Assembly: GCA_013365365.1 (NCBI GenBank)
Contig: JABVXU010000597.1
Coordinates: forward strand, 1-32,921
From: Cruorifilaria tuberocauda
Taxonomy: Eukaryota; Nematoda; Chromadorea; Rhabditida; Onchocercidae
Direction: 5' to 3'
Length of the DNA stretch: 32,921 nucleotides
In this document: positions 1 through 10,364 of the stretch, piece after piece
How positions within the stretch are numbered: position 1 is the first letter of the stretch
Layout of the letters: each line of letters opens with the position of its first letter
Notes under the pieces: generated by a model
Told to the model about the DNA's origin: nothing
Database searches by the model: none
Seen by the model: the letters and a program-made list of their open reading frames with translations, nothing else
Program-made: the position numbers and the translations under genes

Positions 1-25
1 AAATTTAATTTTAAAAAAGTTTAGA

Positions 26-86
26 AAATCTTCTTATCACATTTTATTGTTTCAGCGATAATTTACTGAAAGCCATTCTGAATTAA
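26..86 (+). repeat. Diverged dispersed repeat, copy 1
   Basis: It begins aaatcttcttatcac and ends in a block of about 30 nt around gataattta..tga. The same order of blocks recurs at 1456-1518. The first 15 nt are identical in the two copies, the middle has diverged with a 2-nt length difference, and the last 30 nt differ at about six sites. Confidence 0.6.
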
Positions 87-212
87 TATATAATTTTTTT
101 TTATATATATTTATATATTTTTTTATATTTATATTTTTATATATTTTGTTATATTTATATTTTTATATATTTTTTTTATATATTTTTTATATATTATATA
201 TTTTTTTTATAT
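85..212. repeat. AT-rich low-complexity tract (T-runs with TATATA)
   Basis: About 128 nt made almost only of T-runs and TATATA units, with one short period repeated several times (tttttatatatttt-like blocks). It lies in the last intron of the GPI-tailed gene. Such tracts expand and contract easily and are prone to assembly error. Confidence 0.8.
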
Positions 213-234
213 GCAGGAAATATTTTTTCCTGCA
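212..234. repeat. Small perfect hairpin, 9-bp stem
   Basis: TGCAGGAAA at 212-220 is the exact reverse complement of TTTCCTGCA at 226-234, with a 5-nt loop. It follows the AT tract and lies about 157 nt before the last exon of the upstream gene. No function can be assigned from sequence alone. Confidence 0.6.
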
Positions 235-391
235 ACCTGTTTTCCTGTCTTGAAAAAATTCATACTATGTATTTTTTTAAACCTTGAAATGTGATAAGTT
301 AGGTATAATTTTTTGCATCGATTACTGTTGTACTACCAATAATTATCGCACTGCATGAATCATAAAATTAATTTGAAAATAAATATTTCAG

Positions 392-531
392 AACCATCCC
401 TGGAAACTAGGCTACCAACCAGGCCACCTGTTATCGCTAAACCACCAGAAGCTGGATCAACCGATCGTTCAGTTTTATCATTGCTAACTGCATTTATTAT
501 CATTTTATGGACACCATTATTGCTATATTAA
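392..531 (+). CDS. Last exon of a protein with a GPI-signal-like C-terminus (partial)
   Basis: An acceptor (aaatatttcag) precedes an exon that starts with two bases of a split codon and reads 45 residues to TAA at 529-531. The segment has a proline-rich stretch (RLPTRPPVIAKPPEAG), then small residues (AGSTD), then a strongly hydrophobic end (SVLSLLTAFIIILWTPLLLY) that stops at the C-terminus. Small residues followed by a hydrophobic tail with no cytoplasmic part are the usual pattern of a GPI-attachment signal. A tail-end membrane anchor is the alternative. Several nematode surface families carry such tails (ephrins, IgLON-like and glypican-like proteins), but no family domain is visible, so I give no name. 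The rest of the gene lies to the left. Confidence 0.65.
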
Positions 532-700
532 GGACACTTGTTTACAAAATAGATTTTTCTATATTTTATATACCGTAGACAATTTTACTAATTAAATTTT
601 AAATAATTTTTGAAAATTTTAAGGAAAAAATCCATTTTGATTATCTATTTTAGAATATTATCGGATAAATATCGGAAACGAATTATTCGAAACAGAAATT

Positions 701-706
701 AATAAA
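701..706 (+). terminator. Candidate poly(A) signal AATAAA for the GPI-tailed gene
   Basis: AATAAA lies 170 nt after the stop codon at 531. Further A-rich AATAAAA hexamers follow near 781-793, so the exact cleavage site is uncertain. Confidence 0.45.
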
Positions 707-1455
707 TGAAAAAAGAAATATATTATTTAATCATTTGCTCATTTTTATATGATTGAATTGATCGCTTTTATTTTTTTTCAAATAAAAATAAAATCATTTC
801 ATTTGTACAAGTGGTGCTTACTCTTCAAACTTTTATTCATATTTTAATTTTAATTTCCAATACATTAATAATAATAATTGTGCAGATATATATGTTACAT
901 ATATAATTGATGAAAAATGAGATATGCTATATGCTATGAATTATGAATTTAAATGATTATCATTATCTAATTTTTACTTTTTCATTTTTTCGGGTAGTTT
1001 CCGCTTACTAGCATTTGTTTATTTTTTCGTTTGGTTGTTTACTTGTTTATTTGTATGCTAATATGTGTTTTATTACCCTTATTTATTATTCATCTTATTT
1101 TTTTTCTTTTGTTTTAACAAAAATAATTTTCCTTTGGAGATAAAAATTATCATTTATCCCTTTCTTATCATTTTCTCATAATCTATTGATATTCAATTGA
1201 GGATAAATTTGATGAAAGATTAATGGGGAAAATCTCACAAATTTATGCAATTATAATTTATCAATGTGCTTATCTGTAATATTTAACAATACTTATTATA
1301 ATGAAATGTTATCATGAAACTTTCTCATTTCTGATAAATGATTTATCTATTTTTTGAAAGAAAAATTTTATCTTTGTTTAAATTCTCTCAAAAATCACAG
1401 TAACAGTGGTTTTTTCTTTGACTATATTATTATGTTTTATATGTTTTGAAGTTTC

Positions 1456-1518
1456 AAATCTTCTTATCACCCTCTGTTATGTATCAATGATAATTTATTG
1501 ACAGCCACGCTAAATCAA
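1456..1518 (+). repeat. Diverged dispersed repeat, copy 2
   Basis: Partner of 26-86 in the same orientation, about 1.43 kb away. Copy 1 lies in the last intron of the upstream gene and copy 2 lies beyond its 3' end, so the pair brackets the terminal exon. This could be an old transposon fragment or a duplicated non-coding element. Confidence 0.6.
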
Positions 1519-2040
1519 ATTTCATTTTCCTTCCCTTTTTCCTCAAATTAAATGTGAAAAAATCGTCTTGAAAGTTAAAATGACGTTAAATTACTGAATA
1601 AATTTTTGATTTTTAATTTATATGCGAAATAATAAATGATAAAATGTAATAATCTATTAGCGCCTTATCAAATGTCAATTTATCAAGCGCGCAAATTTCA
1701 TTCATACCACTGCCGCCACATTCAATTGTTTAACTTACAGCTTATCAATCCTCTCATTTGCATATATTGTTTATTTGTGATGCTTTGTTGAATGATAAAA
1801 TATTTCTTCCCTCGCATACAATCGTTTTCAATAATTTCTTTGATAAAAAAAAGTTTTTTTTCTTTTTAAGTGAAAAAGTTTATTTTGTTCAATTGATTTG
1901 TTTGTAAGCAATATTTTGCATTATTTATTCTCATTGAAAATATACGAATGAACTAATTTCTTTAATTATTTTCTTGTTTTTTCGCCGACTTATTGCTTTT
2001 TTATTAGTTATATTTTAATTATCATCTTAAATAAATACAG

Positions 2041-2098
2041 TAGAAGAGAGAGGTATATGTAGAGAGTGAGAAAGAGAGGGAGAAGAAAAGAGAAAGCG
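2041..2098 (+). repeat. Polypurine (GA-rich) tract
   Basis: About 58 nt that are almost entirely A and G on the plus strand, with repeated AGAG and GAGAA units. It contrasts with the AT-rich surroundings. Such tracts can bind GAGA-type factors or be simple sequence; the sequence does not decide which. Confidence 0.65.
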
Positions 2099-2670
2099 TT
2101 GCAAATATCCAAATTCAGTTTATATTTTTTTATTTCATTAATAAAAAGGTTGCTTAATTCCTTCAATTCTTTTAATTATTTTAATTTTAACTAACTTAAT
2201 TATAAATTTCAAGTTTTTATCAATGAAATTTCACATATGGAAGAAAAATAAATTGCTAAGAAAAATTTTTCAAATTAATCTAATCTTTTTAATATTATTA
2301 TCAGTTTTTGATTATATAAAAATACTGCGAAACCTATCGAATTATAAAATCATAAAAAGAGAAATCAAAATTGTTAATTTCAGATTGCTGTTAATATTTA
2401 TTGCATTATACTGAACGATTAAAGAAGAAAAAACTGAAAGTAGTTTTGCTTTGAGCTTTCAAGATATATAAAATCCATTGAGAAATCATTATTAGAAATA
2501 TCAGTAATGAGCATTATAATGAATATTCTTAGTAGAATCTAAAGCAATCTAAAGAAATATTGCATTTACTAATTTGAAATGACAATAATTGTTAGAGATG
2601 AATTGCTATTCTAATGATTGAAAAAATTATTTCGTTTCTGAATTATTCAAAATGACAAAATTGCTTGCTA

Positions 2671-2731
2671 ATTAAAGAAAACGAAACTTACCCAGTATTG
2701 TTATAATTTGGTGAATTTCGTTTTCTTTAAT
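2671..2731. repeat. Inverted repeat with 16-bp perfect arms
   Basis: attaaagaaaacgaaa at 2671-2686 is the exact reverse complement of 2716-2731, with a 29-nt spacer. It is isolated in intergenic DNA with no open frame between the arms. It could be a transposon-end remnant or a transcribed stem-loop. Confidence 0.75.
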
Positions 2732-3825
2732 GCATACTTTATTTTCAACGCTTAAACATAAATAAATTCCGATCGCTTTAATTGAGTTCACATGGAATTC
2801 CGGTTATTGAAATTCAGCTCAACTGCATAGAAGTAAATTTTTTCCGATTGCTTAAGTGCAAAAGACATATTACTTCAATTAAACCGATTCGAACATATAT
2901 CAGTTCAAACGTGCAAGCGTAATGCATACGTGAAATTGTCCGTCAGACAATTAAACGATCGGCATTTGCACGAGAACAAAAAGTGCTGTTATATTTGCGA
3001 TATGTTCATATAACGATATTGCTTGATGGAGCGTATGGGATAGTGTACGGTTAGATGATAGTGTATTGTGACTAGGAAATCGTCTTTATTATAGAGGTTA
3101 TAGGTCGATGTTCTCTGCAATGTAATATGAATTATCCATTCTTTAAATTAGTTGCAGCATATGATGTGCTTCCTTTACAATTGAATTATCACGTACTTAA
3201 TAAATTTGATCAGGAGTACATTTCTGCAAATTTGATACATAGATTGATCAAGTTAAATCATTATCAACACATTTCTATTACATATACATTATGAGATTAT
3301 ATTCGGAAATTCATGATAAGCACCTTGATCATCCCCTGTTTGTGCTACGATTCCTAAATTGAGAAAAATTCTTGACAAATTTTTTTCTTTTACCATTTCT
3401 AAATTTTGGGGTAGAATTCTAAATTTTTTATATTTTTCTATTAGCTGCTGCAATGCAAATTTTGAAAATATATGGTTTTATTATTTAAATAATACATAGA
3501 GTTAGTTTTGAATTTTAATGGTCAGCAATTATTAAATAAAGTTGGAAAAGGAAGAAAATGGAACTGAAAATTTTTAAAACCTATGCTTGTTTAATTCTTC
3601 TCCTAGTAAAAAAATATCAAATCAAGTCAGTAAAACGCAATTTAATCAAATCTTGCAATTCTTAGCGATTTTATTTTTGTGGATTTGAGAGTTCCCAAAA
3701 ATTCAAACTCTGAATTTTGTATTATTAAGTGGTCCTATAATAAACCCAAGAGGATCGCATTAATCATACTAACCATTAATTTAGTAATAATGATATTTTT
3801 GCAGATTTTTATGATCTATTATTTT

Positions 3826-3914
3826 TAAGCTGTAGTAAATAAAAGATAAGCAAAAATTTACTTATATATATTTATAAGCTGTAGTAAATAAAAGATAAGC
3901 AAAAATTTACTTAT
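3826..3914 (+). repeat. Tandem duplication, two identical 40-nt copies
   Basis: Copies at 3826-3865 and 3875-3914 begin taagctgtagtaaataaaag and are identical over 40 nt, with a 9-nt AT spacer (period 49). The pair ends 218 nt before the ATG of the NADAR gene, so it lies in the probable promoter or outron region. Exact identity suggests a recent duplication. Confidence 0.85.
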
Positions 3915-4110
3915 TGAACCCTCGTTTATTTCTTATACCGTACAGTAGTACTTTTGACCTGATATGTCTTCTCGAACACAATTGTTGAAATACATTCACA
4001 AACTGGTTTAAAGAGCATCCGGTGCTATACTTAAACTTTACGAAGTGCAGTCAAATTTCTACTTTCTATTCATACATAAATTTACACGAGGCTACAAATT
4101 CGTGAACTTA

Positions 4111-4118
4111 TTTTTTAG
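4111..4118 (+). promoter_or_regulatory. Probable SL trans-splice acceptor of the NADAR gene
   Basis: ttttttag at 4111-4118 is a strong acceptor with no donor or coding exon visible before it, 13 nt ahead of the ATG at 4132. This is the usual layout of nematode spliced-leader addition and supports choosing 4132 over the upstream in-frame ATG at 4045. Confidence 0.6.
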
Positions 4119-4131
4119 AGAATCGTTTGAG

Positions 4132-6705
4132 ATGTCGACGCCTGCCTCCATTAAAGCGATGGAAATTGCTCGTGAAAAGGCTGCACGACGTCATAGGCAA
4201 ATTGATTCAGCTGGTTTGGTACCACTTACTCATCCATGGCCATCTCGAACGTATTATTATGTAAGTGAGCTACTAAAACTTATTTGTTGTGAAGTGTCGG
4301 TCTCTGTATCTTTCCTTTAAGCATTTACTTGGTTGTGTGCACATTTGAATTCTACTATAACTTAAATAGTCGAAAATGAAGTCAGGATGAAAATTTTATT
4401 TATATTATGGTTTCAGGGAGTTTATCGCGGAAGGAATATCGATTTTACTGCGGATAAAGCAGGTGGGCGACAGTATACTAGTTTTGAGGGTGGAAGGAAA
4501 GAAATAGAACCGCGGTCACCACCAAAACCACTCACTCCACCTCCTGTAGGTCCTCAATTTTTTTTGTTTATGGGTTATGGAAGTTAAAGCTTTTTATCGC
4601 AGTAATAAATTATTGAAAAAATGCAGAAATAGTAGCATTATATCAATTAGTCAGTTCCATTCAATCAGGTAATTACTCCAAGTTGATAAATGATTCCAGT
4701 CTATTATCTTAAGTTTTTTTTCAGGTTGAAGATGTGCCAATTGATGTGGATACTGATGATTATAAAGTAGATGCCGATGAAGTCATTTGCTTTAGTGGTC
4801 GCCAACACTTCCTCTCAAATTTATATCCTGTTAGTGTACATTTTTCCTTTAATGCACTAACTGTTTTTCCTGGTTCGAATAGGGTTTAACTATTTTCCTA
4901 ACCCATCCCATATATATCAAATATACCAATTGAGTAATTGTTTTATCTACGTACTTATAGCACTCCAACATAATGAGCAGAGTCAGCTTCACATTTTACA
5001 AAACTTTTGTTATCTTCTATGAATTTCATTAGGAAAATCGAAGAGCAGATTTATTCCCTGATATTTCAATTATTTTGATTTGGCATTCGTTAGAATGCTC
5101 AAAAAATGAATTATTTTTGTATGCTTTAAACAGATTTACAATTAGCAAACATTAGACTAGGATAAGCCAAGCAAAACATACGTGTTTTTATTAGTTTTAA
5201 TTTTGCTGATTTCCAAACAGGTTACGTTAACGGTGGATGGACATGAATATCCGAGCGTGGAACATTATTATCAAGCTTGTAAACTGTATACATTGGGTAG
5301 CGCACGTCTTGCCACACAACTTCGTAACATACCTGATGCTGGTTTTGTCAAAGTTCACACAAAGAAATTGTTACGTGCAGCTAACGTTTCATCAGAAAAA
5401 GTATAATTATTAGTGCTACTTTCCAATCAATTTTTTTGTTTTTGCTAAACCTTATGTTTAAAAAGATCGTGAGCTATTTTGAGAAATTTTAAAGTCCAGT
5501 AAGTCGTACTTAGTGCATCATAAAGTTATGAGACTTTTAACCCCATTTTGCTATGTAAACAAAACACTGCTTTGAATCTAATTACTTCGCTTAATTCAGA
5601 AGTGTCAGCCATGCTGGCAGTTTTTCAAAAATGGATTTTTTAGGTGGAAGAATGGAAGCGTACTCAGGGCCCGGTGCTGTTACATCATGCAATAGTACAC
5701 AAGTTTGTGCAAAATCCTGAACTTCGCGCAAAACTTCTGGAAACAGGTACAGCATTACTTGCACATACATACGAACGGGATAATATTTTTGCTGCGGGTT
5801 GCGATAAGGAGAAGATGATAGAATGGGCAAAAAATAATAACGGACAAATAATTAAGGTATTTTTTCTTTTTATGGGTTATGTTCAGGCAAATACTTATAT
5901 TTAGTGCAATTTTTATTGGTTTAGTATAATTCTTCCTTTTTTTATTTGTTCAAGGCTTACTAACTAAGGTTTGCTGTTTGCTAGGCTTCCTTTTCTTTCA
6001 CTTAGCAAATCTTTGGTATTGACTAGTTGAAAGCACGATTCGTGACTTTTTTGTCACTACCTTGTACGTTTCAGAATATTGGAAAATCCTCTATTACCAT
6101 CTACAGCAACGGTAAGTATTGAACGGATGAGTGTCACAAAAATAAAAGTTCAAGTTAGCAAAAGTAGAAGAAATCAGCTTCGCGCTTTTGCAGATTCCGA
6201 CCAAAATAGATAATGGAACATTGGTGTACATTCCAATAGTAGGCGAAGGCAAAAATGTTCTTGGCTTTATCAACATGAAGGTTTTTTTTTAAATATCCAA
6301 AGGAATGAACAATGAAGTTAGTAACTGAATGGTTTTCATTTACTTCTGTAACACAGAAGGATTTTAAGTGATTATTCCTTTTAAAATATGAGTTGTATCT
6401 TAAAACATTCTCTTCAAATATTTTAGATAGGCGATATAATAAGTATAAGAAAATATAATAAGAAAGAAAATGTAATCTTATATCTCTCTGTAACTGACTG
6501 TGCTTAATTTGACATCTAGTAGCGCTTAATAAATGTAACAGCGTATATACTCTTTATGAAGGATAAATTTTAGGTTCGTCAACAGCTTCTGCAGTTTAAA
6601 GCAACACAAGCAACACAACCACCTCTAACTGATCCGATCATGATGGTAGCTATGCAAACACTTAAACTGGATAGTCCGACAAAAGCGGAAGGTATGACAA
6701 ACTGA
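4132..6705 (+). CDS. NADAR-domain protein (YbiA/DUF1768 family)
   Basis: Exons 4132-4260, 4417-4545, 4725-4829, 5221-5400, 5644-5856, 6194-6280 and 6574-6705, all joining in phase 0, give 324 aa. The NADAR fold runs from about residue 107 to 290. It opens with CFSGRQHFLSNLYP, then VDGHEYPSVEHYYQACK with the conserved Glu135, then the RDN segment at 226-228, and closes with GKNVLG (271-276) and MKVR, matching the family's N-x-L-G-x-x-M-x-V-R ending. NADAR proteins act in ADP-ribose and N-glycoside chemistry; bacterial YbiA acts on riboflavin intermediates, and some members remove ADP-ribose from guanine bases. Residues 1-90 are an unrecognised basic then proline-rich extension (RSPPKPLTPPP). 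The substrate in this worm cannot be read from sequence. The usual D-x-x-W-G segment appears here as D227-N-I-F-A. The family call is firm and the last exon's end moderately so. Confidence 0.88.
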
Positions 6706-8217
6706 TGCACACATCAGAAGGCCAACATGATCTCGAAGTAATTTTGTATGAAAACCATTCTAGAAAAAAAGCTATTGTGAATCTTTTATTACTTTACACG
6801 TTCCAAAGTTGACTGCAAAAATCATGTTATAATATCGCAGTAATTTTCGCGGAATAGTTTTCATTCACATTTCTAGATTTGATACCTTTTGAACTGTGTG
6901 AATGTTGGCATCTTCGTTTATCATGGCTTCTTATTTCCCCTCTTCCATTTCTACCATCTTTGCATCCCTCACGTGCTGCTCTTTGCATCAAAAAACTTTC
7001 TGCTTGTTGCTTCCGTCGACTGACTAGGTAATATGTCGTTTTTTGCAAAAAAAGAATTTATTTTGGTAATTGTTGTAGTGCAGTGCCATTGCATAGTTTT
7101 ATCTGTCTATTTATAAACCAGATTTTCGGGAAAACTGTCTAGGCCGTCTTTCGTTTTTTTTTTGTCAACTCTCTTTTCTTTTAATTGGAATGGCTAATCA
7201 ACGTGAAAATCTTTACACAGCAACATATGCAAATTTTGAGTTTTCTAGATCTTCCGTACCTTTTCTTATATTTTGACGTTAAATTACAGATAAAATACGA
7301 AAATTTTTTCCTGTGACCGGAAATTTTGGTATGTACCTTCGATTTTTATGTAGGTATCTCCTGTGAAAAATTTTCCCGGTTATTAAACTTGCTCATATTG
7401 CCCTCCATACATTTAAATTTGTTAATTTTTTATTCAATTTTCAAATGTTATCATTCGATATCGAATTCAAGATTTCATTCTTAACTCTTAGAACACTATG
7501 GAAATAGCTATAAGAAAGAGTCGCTATTTCCTTAGCTGCCGTTTTACCTTATTTCAATGTCTTTTTTACTTTTATAAACTGTAGGAGAGGGTGTATGGTT
7601 AAAAGTTCGTGCCCAGTGCTTCTTTTTTTGTGTTAATTTGAAGTTATAAAGCTATTTTGTCAAAATGTTACTGACACAAACCTATATATATATACACAAA
7701 TGTGGTGAAAATTTTAAAACTTTATGATTAAAAAAGTATATATAAAGTTCCCTTGCTGCAGTTTAGTACATTGTTATATAAATCGAGGATGTTGGGAAAC
7801 TGATCTGTTCTCTGTAATTCTTTTCATTAGGATGATAAGAATGATACGGGGCTTTTTTTCCACTAGTTTTGAGCAGTCAAAGTCCATGACTGTTGAAAAT
7901 ATACGCAAAAAATATCTCGAATCTTATTTTCTAGTTTTCGAAGTTCAATATAAACTACATCTATTACATAAATCTAAAAAACAAGAGTCAAGAATTGATG
8001 ATGCCGGATTTCGTCAATGAGATCTGGCTGCAAAACCAATCGTTTAATGATCGGATGAATAAAATTGAATAAAGACAAATATGTCACTGTGTCGTAATCA
8101 GTTAAGCAGGTGACAAAACAATGGAATTCCTACTTCAAGGTCGTGTGATGTTTTATTTTCTAATATTTCAGATGAAAAGGCCGCATGACTGTATAACCTA
8201 ATGTGAAATGGCAAAAT
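6706..8217. other. Convergent intergenic region, NADAR gene to membrane-protein gene
   Basis: This holds the 3' ends of two facing genes. No exon is supported. The open frame at 7724-8020 (+) has a basic C-terminal half but no family resemblance and no clear splice partner. On the plus strand, AATAAA occurs at 8069-8074, far (about 1.36 kb) from the NADAR stop codon. Confidence 0.5.
8152..8157 (-). terminator. Candidate poly(A) signal for the single-pass membrane-protein gene
   Basis: AATAAA on the minus strand lies about 61 nt beyond the stop codon at 8218, a normal short nematode 3' UTR. Confidence 0.55.
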
Positions 8218-9586
8218 TCAATTTTCAAGCGTAAAGGCACCCTCTTCAGCTCGGTATATAGCTTCCTCCACATCAACATATTCCAAAGCCGCTTTCAAAT
8301 ATGTCGTATCTTTTCCTTTTTTATTTGCTTCTTCTATTTGTTGACGTAAAGCATATCTTTTCAGAGTTGGCACTACTTCGTATTTAGGAGCATTTAAGAA
8401 TCCATCATTATCTCTTCTAAAGAAGCACTTATTTAATAAAATATGAATGATGGAAATAATGAAAATATTATATGTAAGAATAAAAAATACAAAAAAAAGA
8501 TTAAAGTAAAGAAAGTTCCGTAATGAGATATCTAAGTTCAAAAACCTCAATAGTAAACGAGCTTATAAGGATGCAGTAATCTCATTAATAAATATTTCTT
8601 AATATTTAACATAACTAAATCCACTAATCTAATTTATGATTTTCTGACTTTTTGAATTTCTGACTGCAGTAGCTTTTATAATCATATAATTAAGGACACT
8701 TATCGTAAGAAAATCACCAACCTCGAATACCACAAGTAGAAACCAAACACCACAAAACTGCTTAAAAATGATAAAGCTATTCTTCGCCTGTGAGCTAGAG
8801 AATCGCAAGCTTCCAGATAGGATTGTGAAGCCACTATTGTTGTCTCATCCAATGCTTTTCTCTTATCAACGCCAAAATAAGCTTTGCTCTCACTGAATTT
8901 CAAGTTTTTCGTCTGCTTCGAAACTTCTGAAAAGATAAAAACAGGATGAAGTGGTCTAAATTTTGCAGTATTGCAATAGTGCCTGTATGATTTCTTCAGA
9001 TCACTGAATAAAATCCTTGCTAAATAGGAAAACATACTCAGAATCAATTTTTTTTGACATTGTCTTACTTCTACATAAAGTATACTGTTACTAATAATAG
9101 AATTAACGCTCTGAAAATGGGTAAGATTTCTCTAAAAGTAATGCATACTACCAACCTCAAACTATTTTATCTATCATTGATAAGATTATCAACTGTTTCA
9201 ATTTTTTTTGTCGCATAAGAGCTATAAAATTTATAGATGTATAAACAGGGAATTGCAAAATATTACCGGAAGGAACGGATGCTGTTTGTGGTTGCCTTTG
9301 GATTGCTGTAGTTGATGGATCATTGCTAATAAGTGATTTCTTGTTTTGTGACCTGAAATTCTCCTTGAAATAGCTATAATAAATGTAATTTATCAAATGA
9401 TATAAGAAACAATATGAGTTCTGGATTTTACCAAATTTAAAAAGCTGTATCTAACCTAACTTCTGTATCTAACCGTGGTTCCAATTTTCATTTTATGCAA
9501 AGTCAAACAAAGTGAAATTACCTTAGAAACTTTCCAATAACAGTCGAAAGGTTTTGCACATGATCATTACTATCATTTGCTTTCAT
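8218..9586 (-). CDS. Unrecognised single-pass membrane protein, 184 aa
   Basis: Minus-strand exons 9522-9586, 9267-9352, 8722-8926 and 8218-8416 join through split codons without frame errors to give 184 aa. Residues 1-50 are polar and low-complexity (many S, N, Q, T). Residues 52-99 are charged and end in HRRR. Residues 100-118 (IALSFLSSFVVFGFYLWYS) form one hydrophobic segment. Residues 119-184 are hydrophilic and likely helical, with alternating acidic and basic groups (ALRQQIEEANKKGK, VDVEEAIYRAEEG). There is no N-terminal signal peptide, so a single-span protein of an internal membrane is plausible; mitochondrial location is only a guess. An acceptor (gtttag) 24 nt before the ATG suggests SL addition. 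I do not recognise the family. MRT4 lies upstream in the same direction. Confidence 0.8.
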
Positions 9587-9615
9587 GTCCCATGAAACGT
9601 AATATTGGGACTAAA
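9587..9615 (-). promoter_or_regulatory. Probable SL acceptor of the single-pass membrane-protein gene
   Basis: On the minus strand cgtttag ends at 9611, leaving a 24-nt leader to the ATG at 9586. No donor exon is visible upstream. The frame stays open through the leader, so an in-frame cis-spliced upstream exon cannot be excluded. Confidence 0.45.
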
Positions 9616-10364
9616 CGAGAGAACGAGAAATAAAGCTACCAAATAAGAGCAAAACAGTATTTATGCAATCGGCTATCAAAAGCGATAAGAAACTCCCAAA
9701 GTTTATAGCACACTCAAACTTCAAAGTCAATGGTATTTGCGTAATGGCTACACAAAACGATCAAACTTCTGATAATCAATCTTCGTCCTACCTTTCCACT
9801 CAATGTGATTTATTTACTTTAAGACCCTCAAAAACCTTCTGATATATGAAATATGAAACACTTTCTCTATATCTAAAGTGACGATTGGTGTGTATTTTAC
9901 AAAATATTTCATTGAAAACCTGAGCAAAAGAAGAGTGTATAGTCGCTTGAACAATTTTTCCGTGTTATATGCATATTTCATACTTATACTCAACCATTTA
10001 TTTCATCAATTTCAAGTGATTACAAACAAATTGCACATAAAAGAAAGATACAATAATAACGAAAACAACAACTTCACTTAACAATAACGACAAAAGATGT
10101 GGCTTCCTGATCTACAAATCATATCCTAGATGAAATGGTGAAAGGAAATTTAGAGGTTTGAAAATCTTTTAAAAAATTAGAAATCATAAAAATGGAAAAT
10201 GATGTCAAAGGAGAGATGGGGCAATAACTTGTTCGAAAATTAAGTTCGAGTACACAGAGAAAAAAACTTAAGAAGTTATCAGTGTTTTAATAATTTATGA
10301 TTCCAACATCTTATACTGATGTGTTTTACTTGGAAGGCAATGATATATAGAAAAATAAAAAATA
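9611..10364. other. Gap between MRT4 and the membrane-protein gene
   Basis: About 750 nt between two genes of the same direction. No exon is supported; the open frame at 9878-10081 is on the opposite strand and AT-rich. The distance is long for a C. elegans operon, but I recall larger inter-gene distances for filarial operons, so co-transcription with MRT4 is possible. Confidence 0.4.

Larger units (their letters stand above)
1..391 (+). other. Intron upstream of the first visible exon
   Basis: This stretch precedes the acceptor at 382-391 (tttcag) and reads as intron. It holds a long run of T and TA repeats (about 85-212), a 9-bp hairpin at 212-234 and one copy of a diverged repeat at 26-86. 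No coding exon is supported here, although upstream exons of the same gene must lie to the left of the window. Confidence 0.6.
532..4118. other. Intergenic region between the GPI-tailed gene and the NADAR gene
   Basis: About 3.6 kb of AT-rich DNA with no supported exon. The short open frame at 2223-2414 is composed of AT-rich codons, lacks splice context and resembles no known protein. The region holds a repeat copy (1456-1518), a purine tract (2041-2098), a 16-bp inverted repeat (2671-2731) and a 40-bp duplication (3826-3914). The promoter of the NADAR gene should lie at its right end. Confidence 0.6.

Noticed and set aside
4865..4885. ggttcgaata resembling a tRNA B-box
   Set aside because: No A-box, clover-leaf stems or acceptor arm could be found at the right distances; it lies in a NADAR intron.
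6075..6111. Possible extra exon of the NADAR gene, with good tttcag and gtaagt borders
   Set aside because: Its 37 nt are not a multiple of three, and including it puts a stop codon early in the next exon. Skipping it gives an uninterrupted protein that fits the family.
7724..8020. 98-codon open frame on the plus strand
   Set aside because: No family resemblance, no convincing splice partner, and a start embedded in low-complexity sequence. It lies in the 3' region between two convergent genes.
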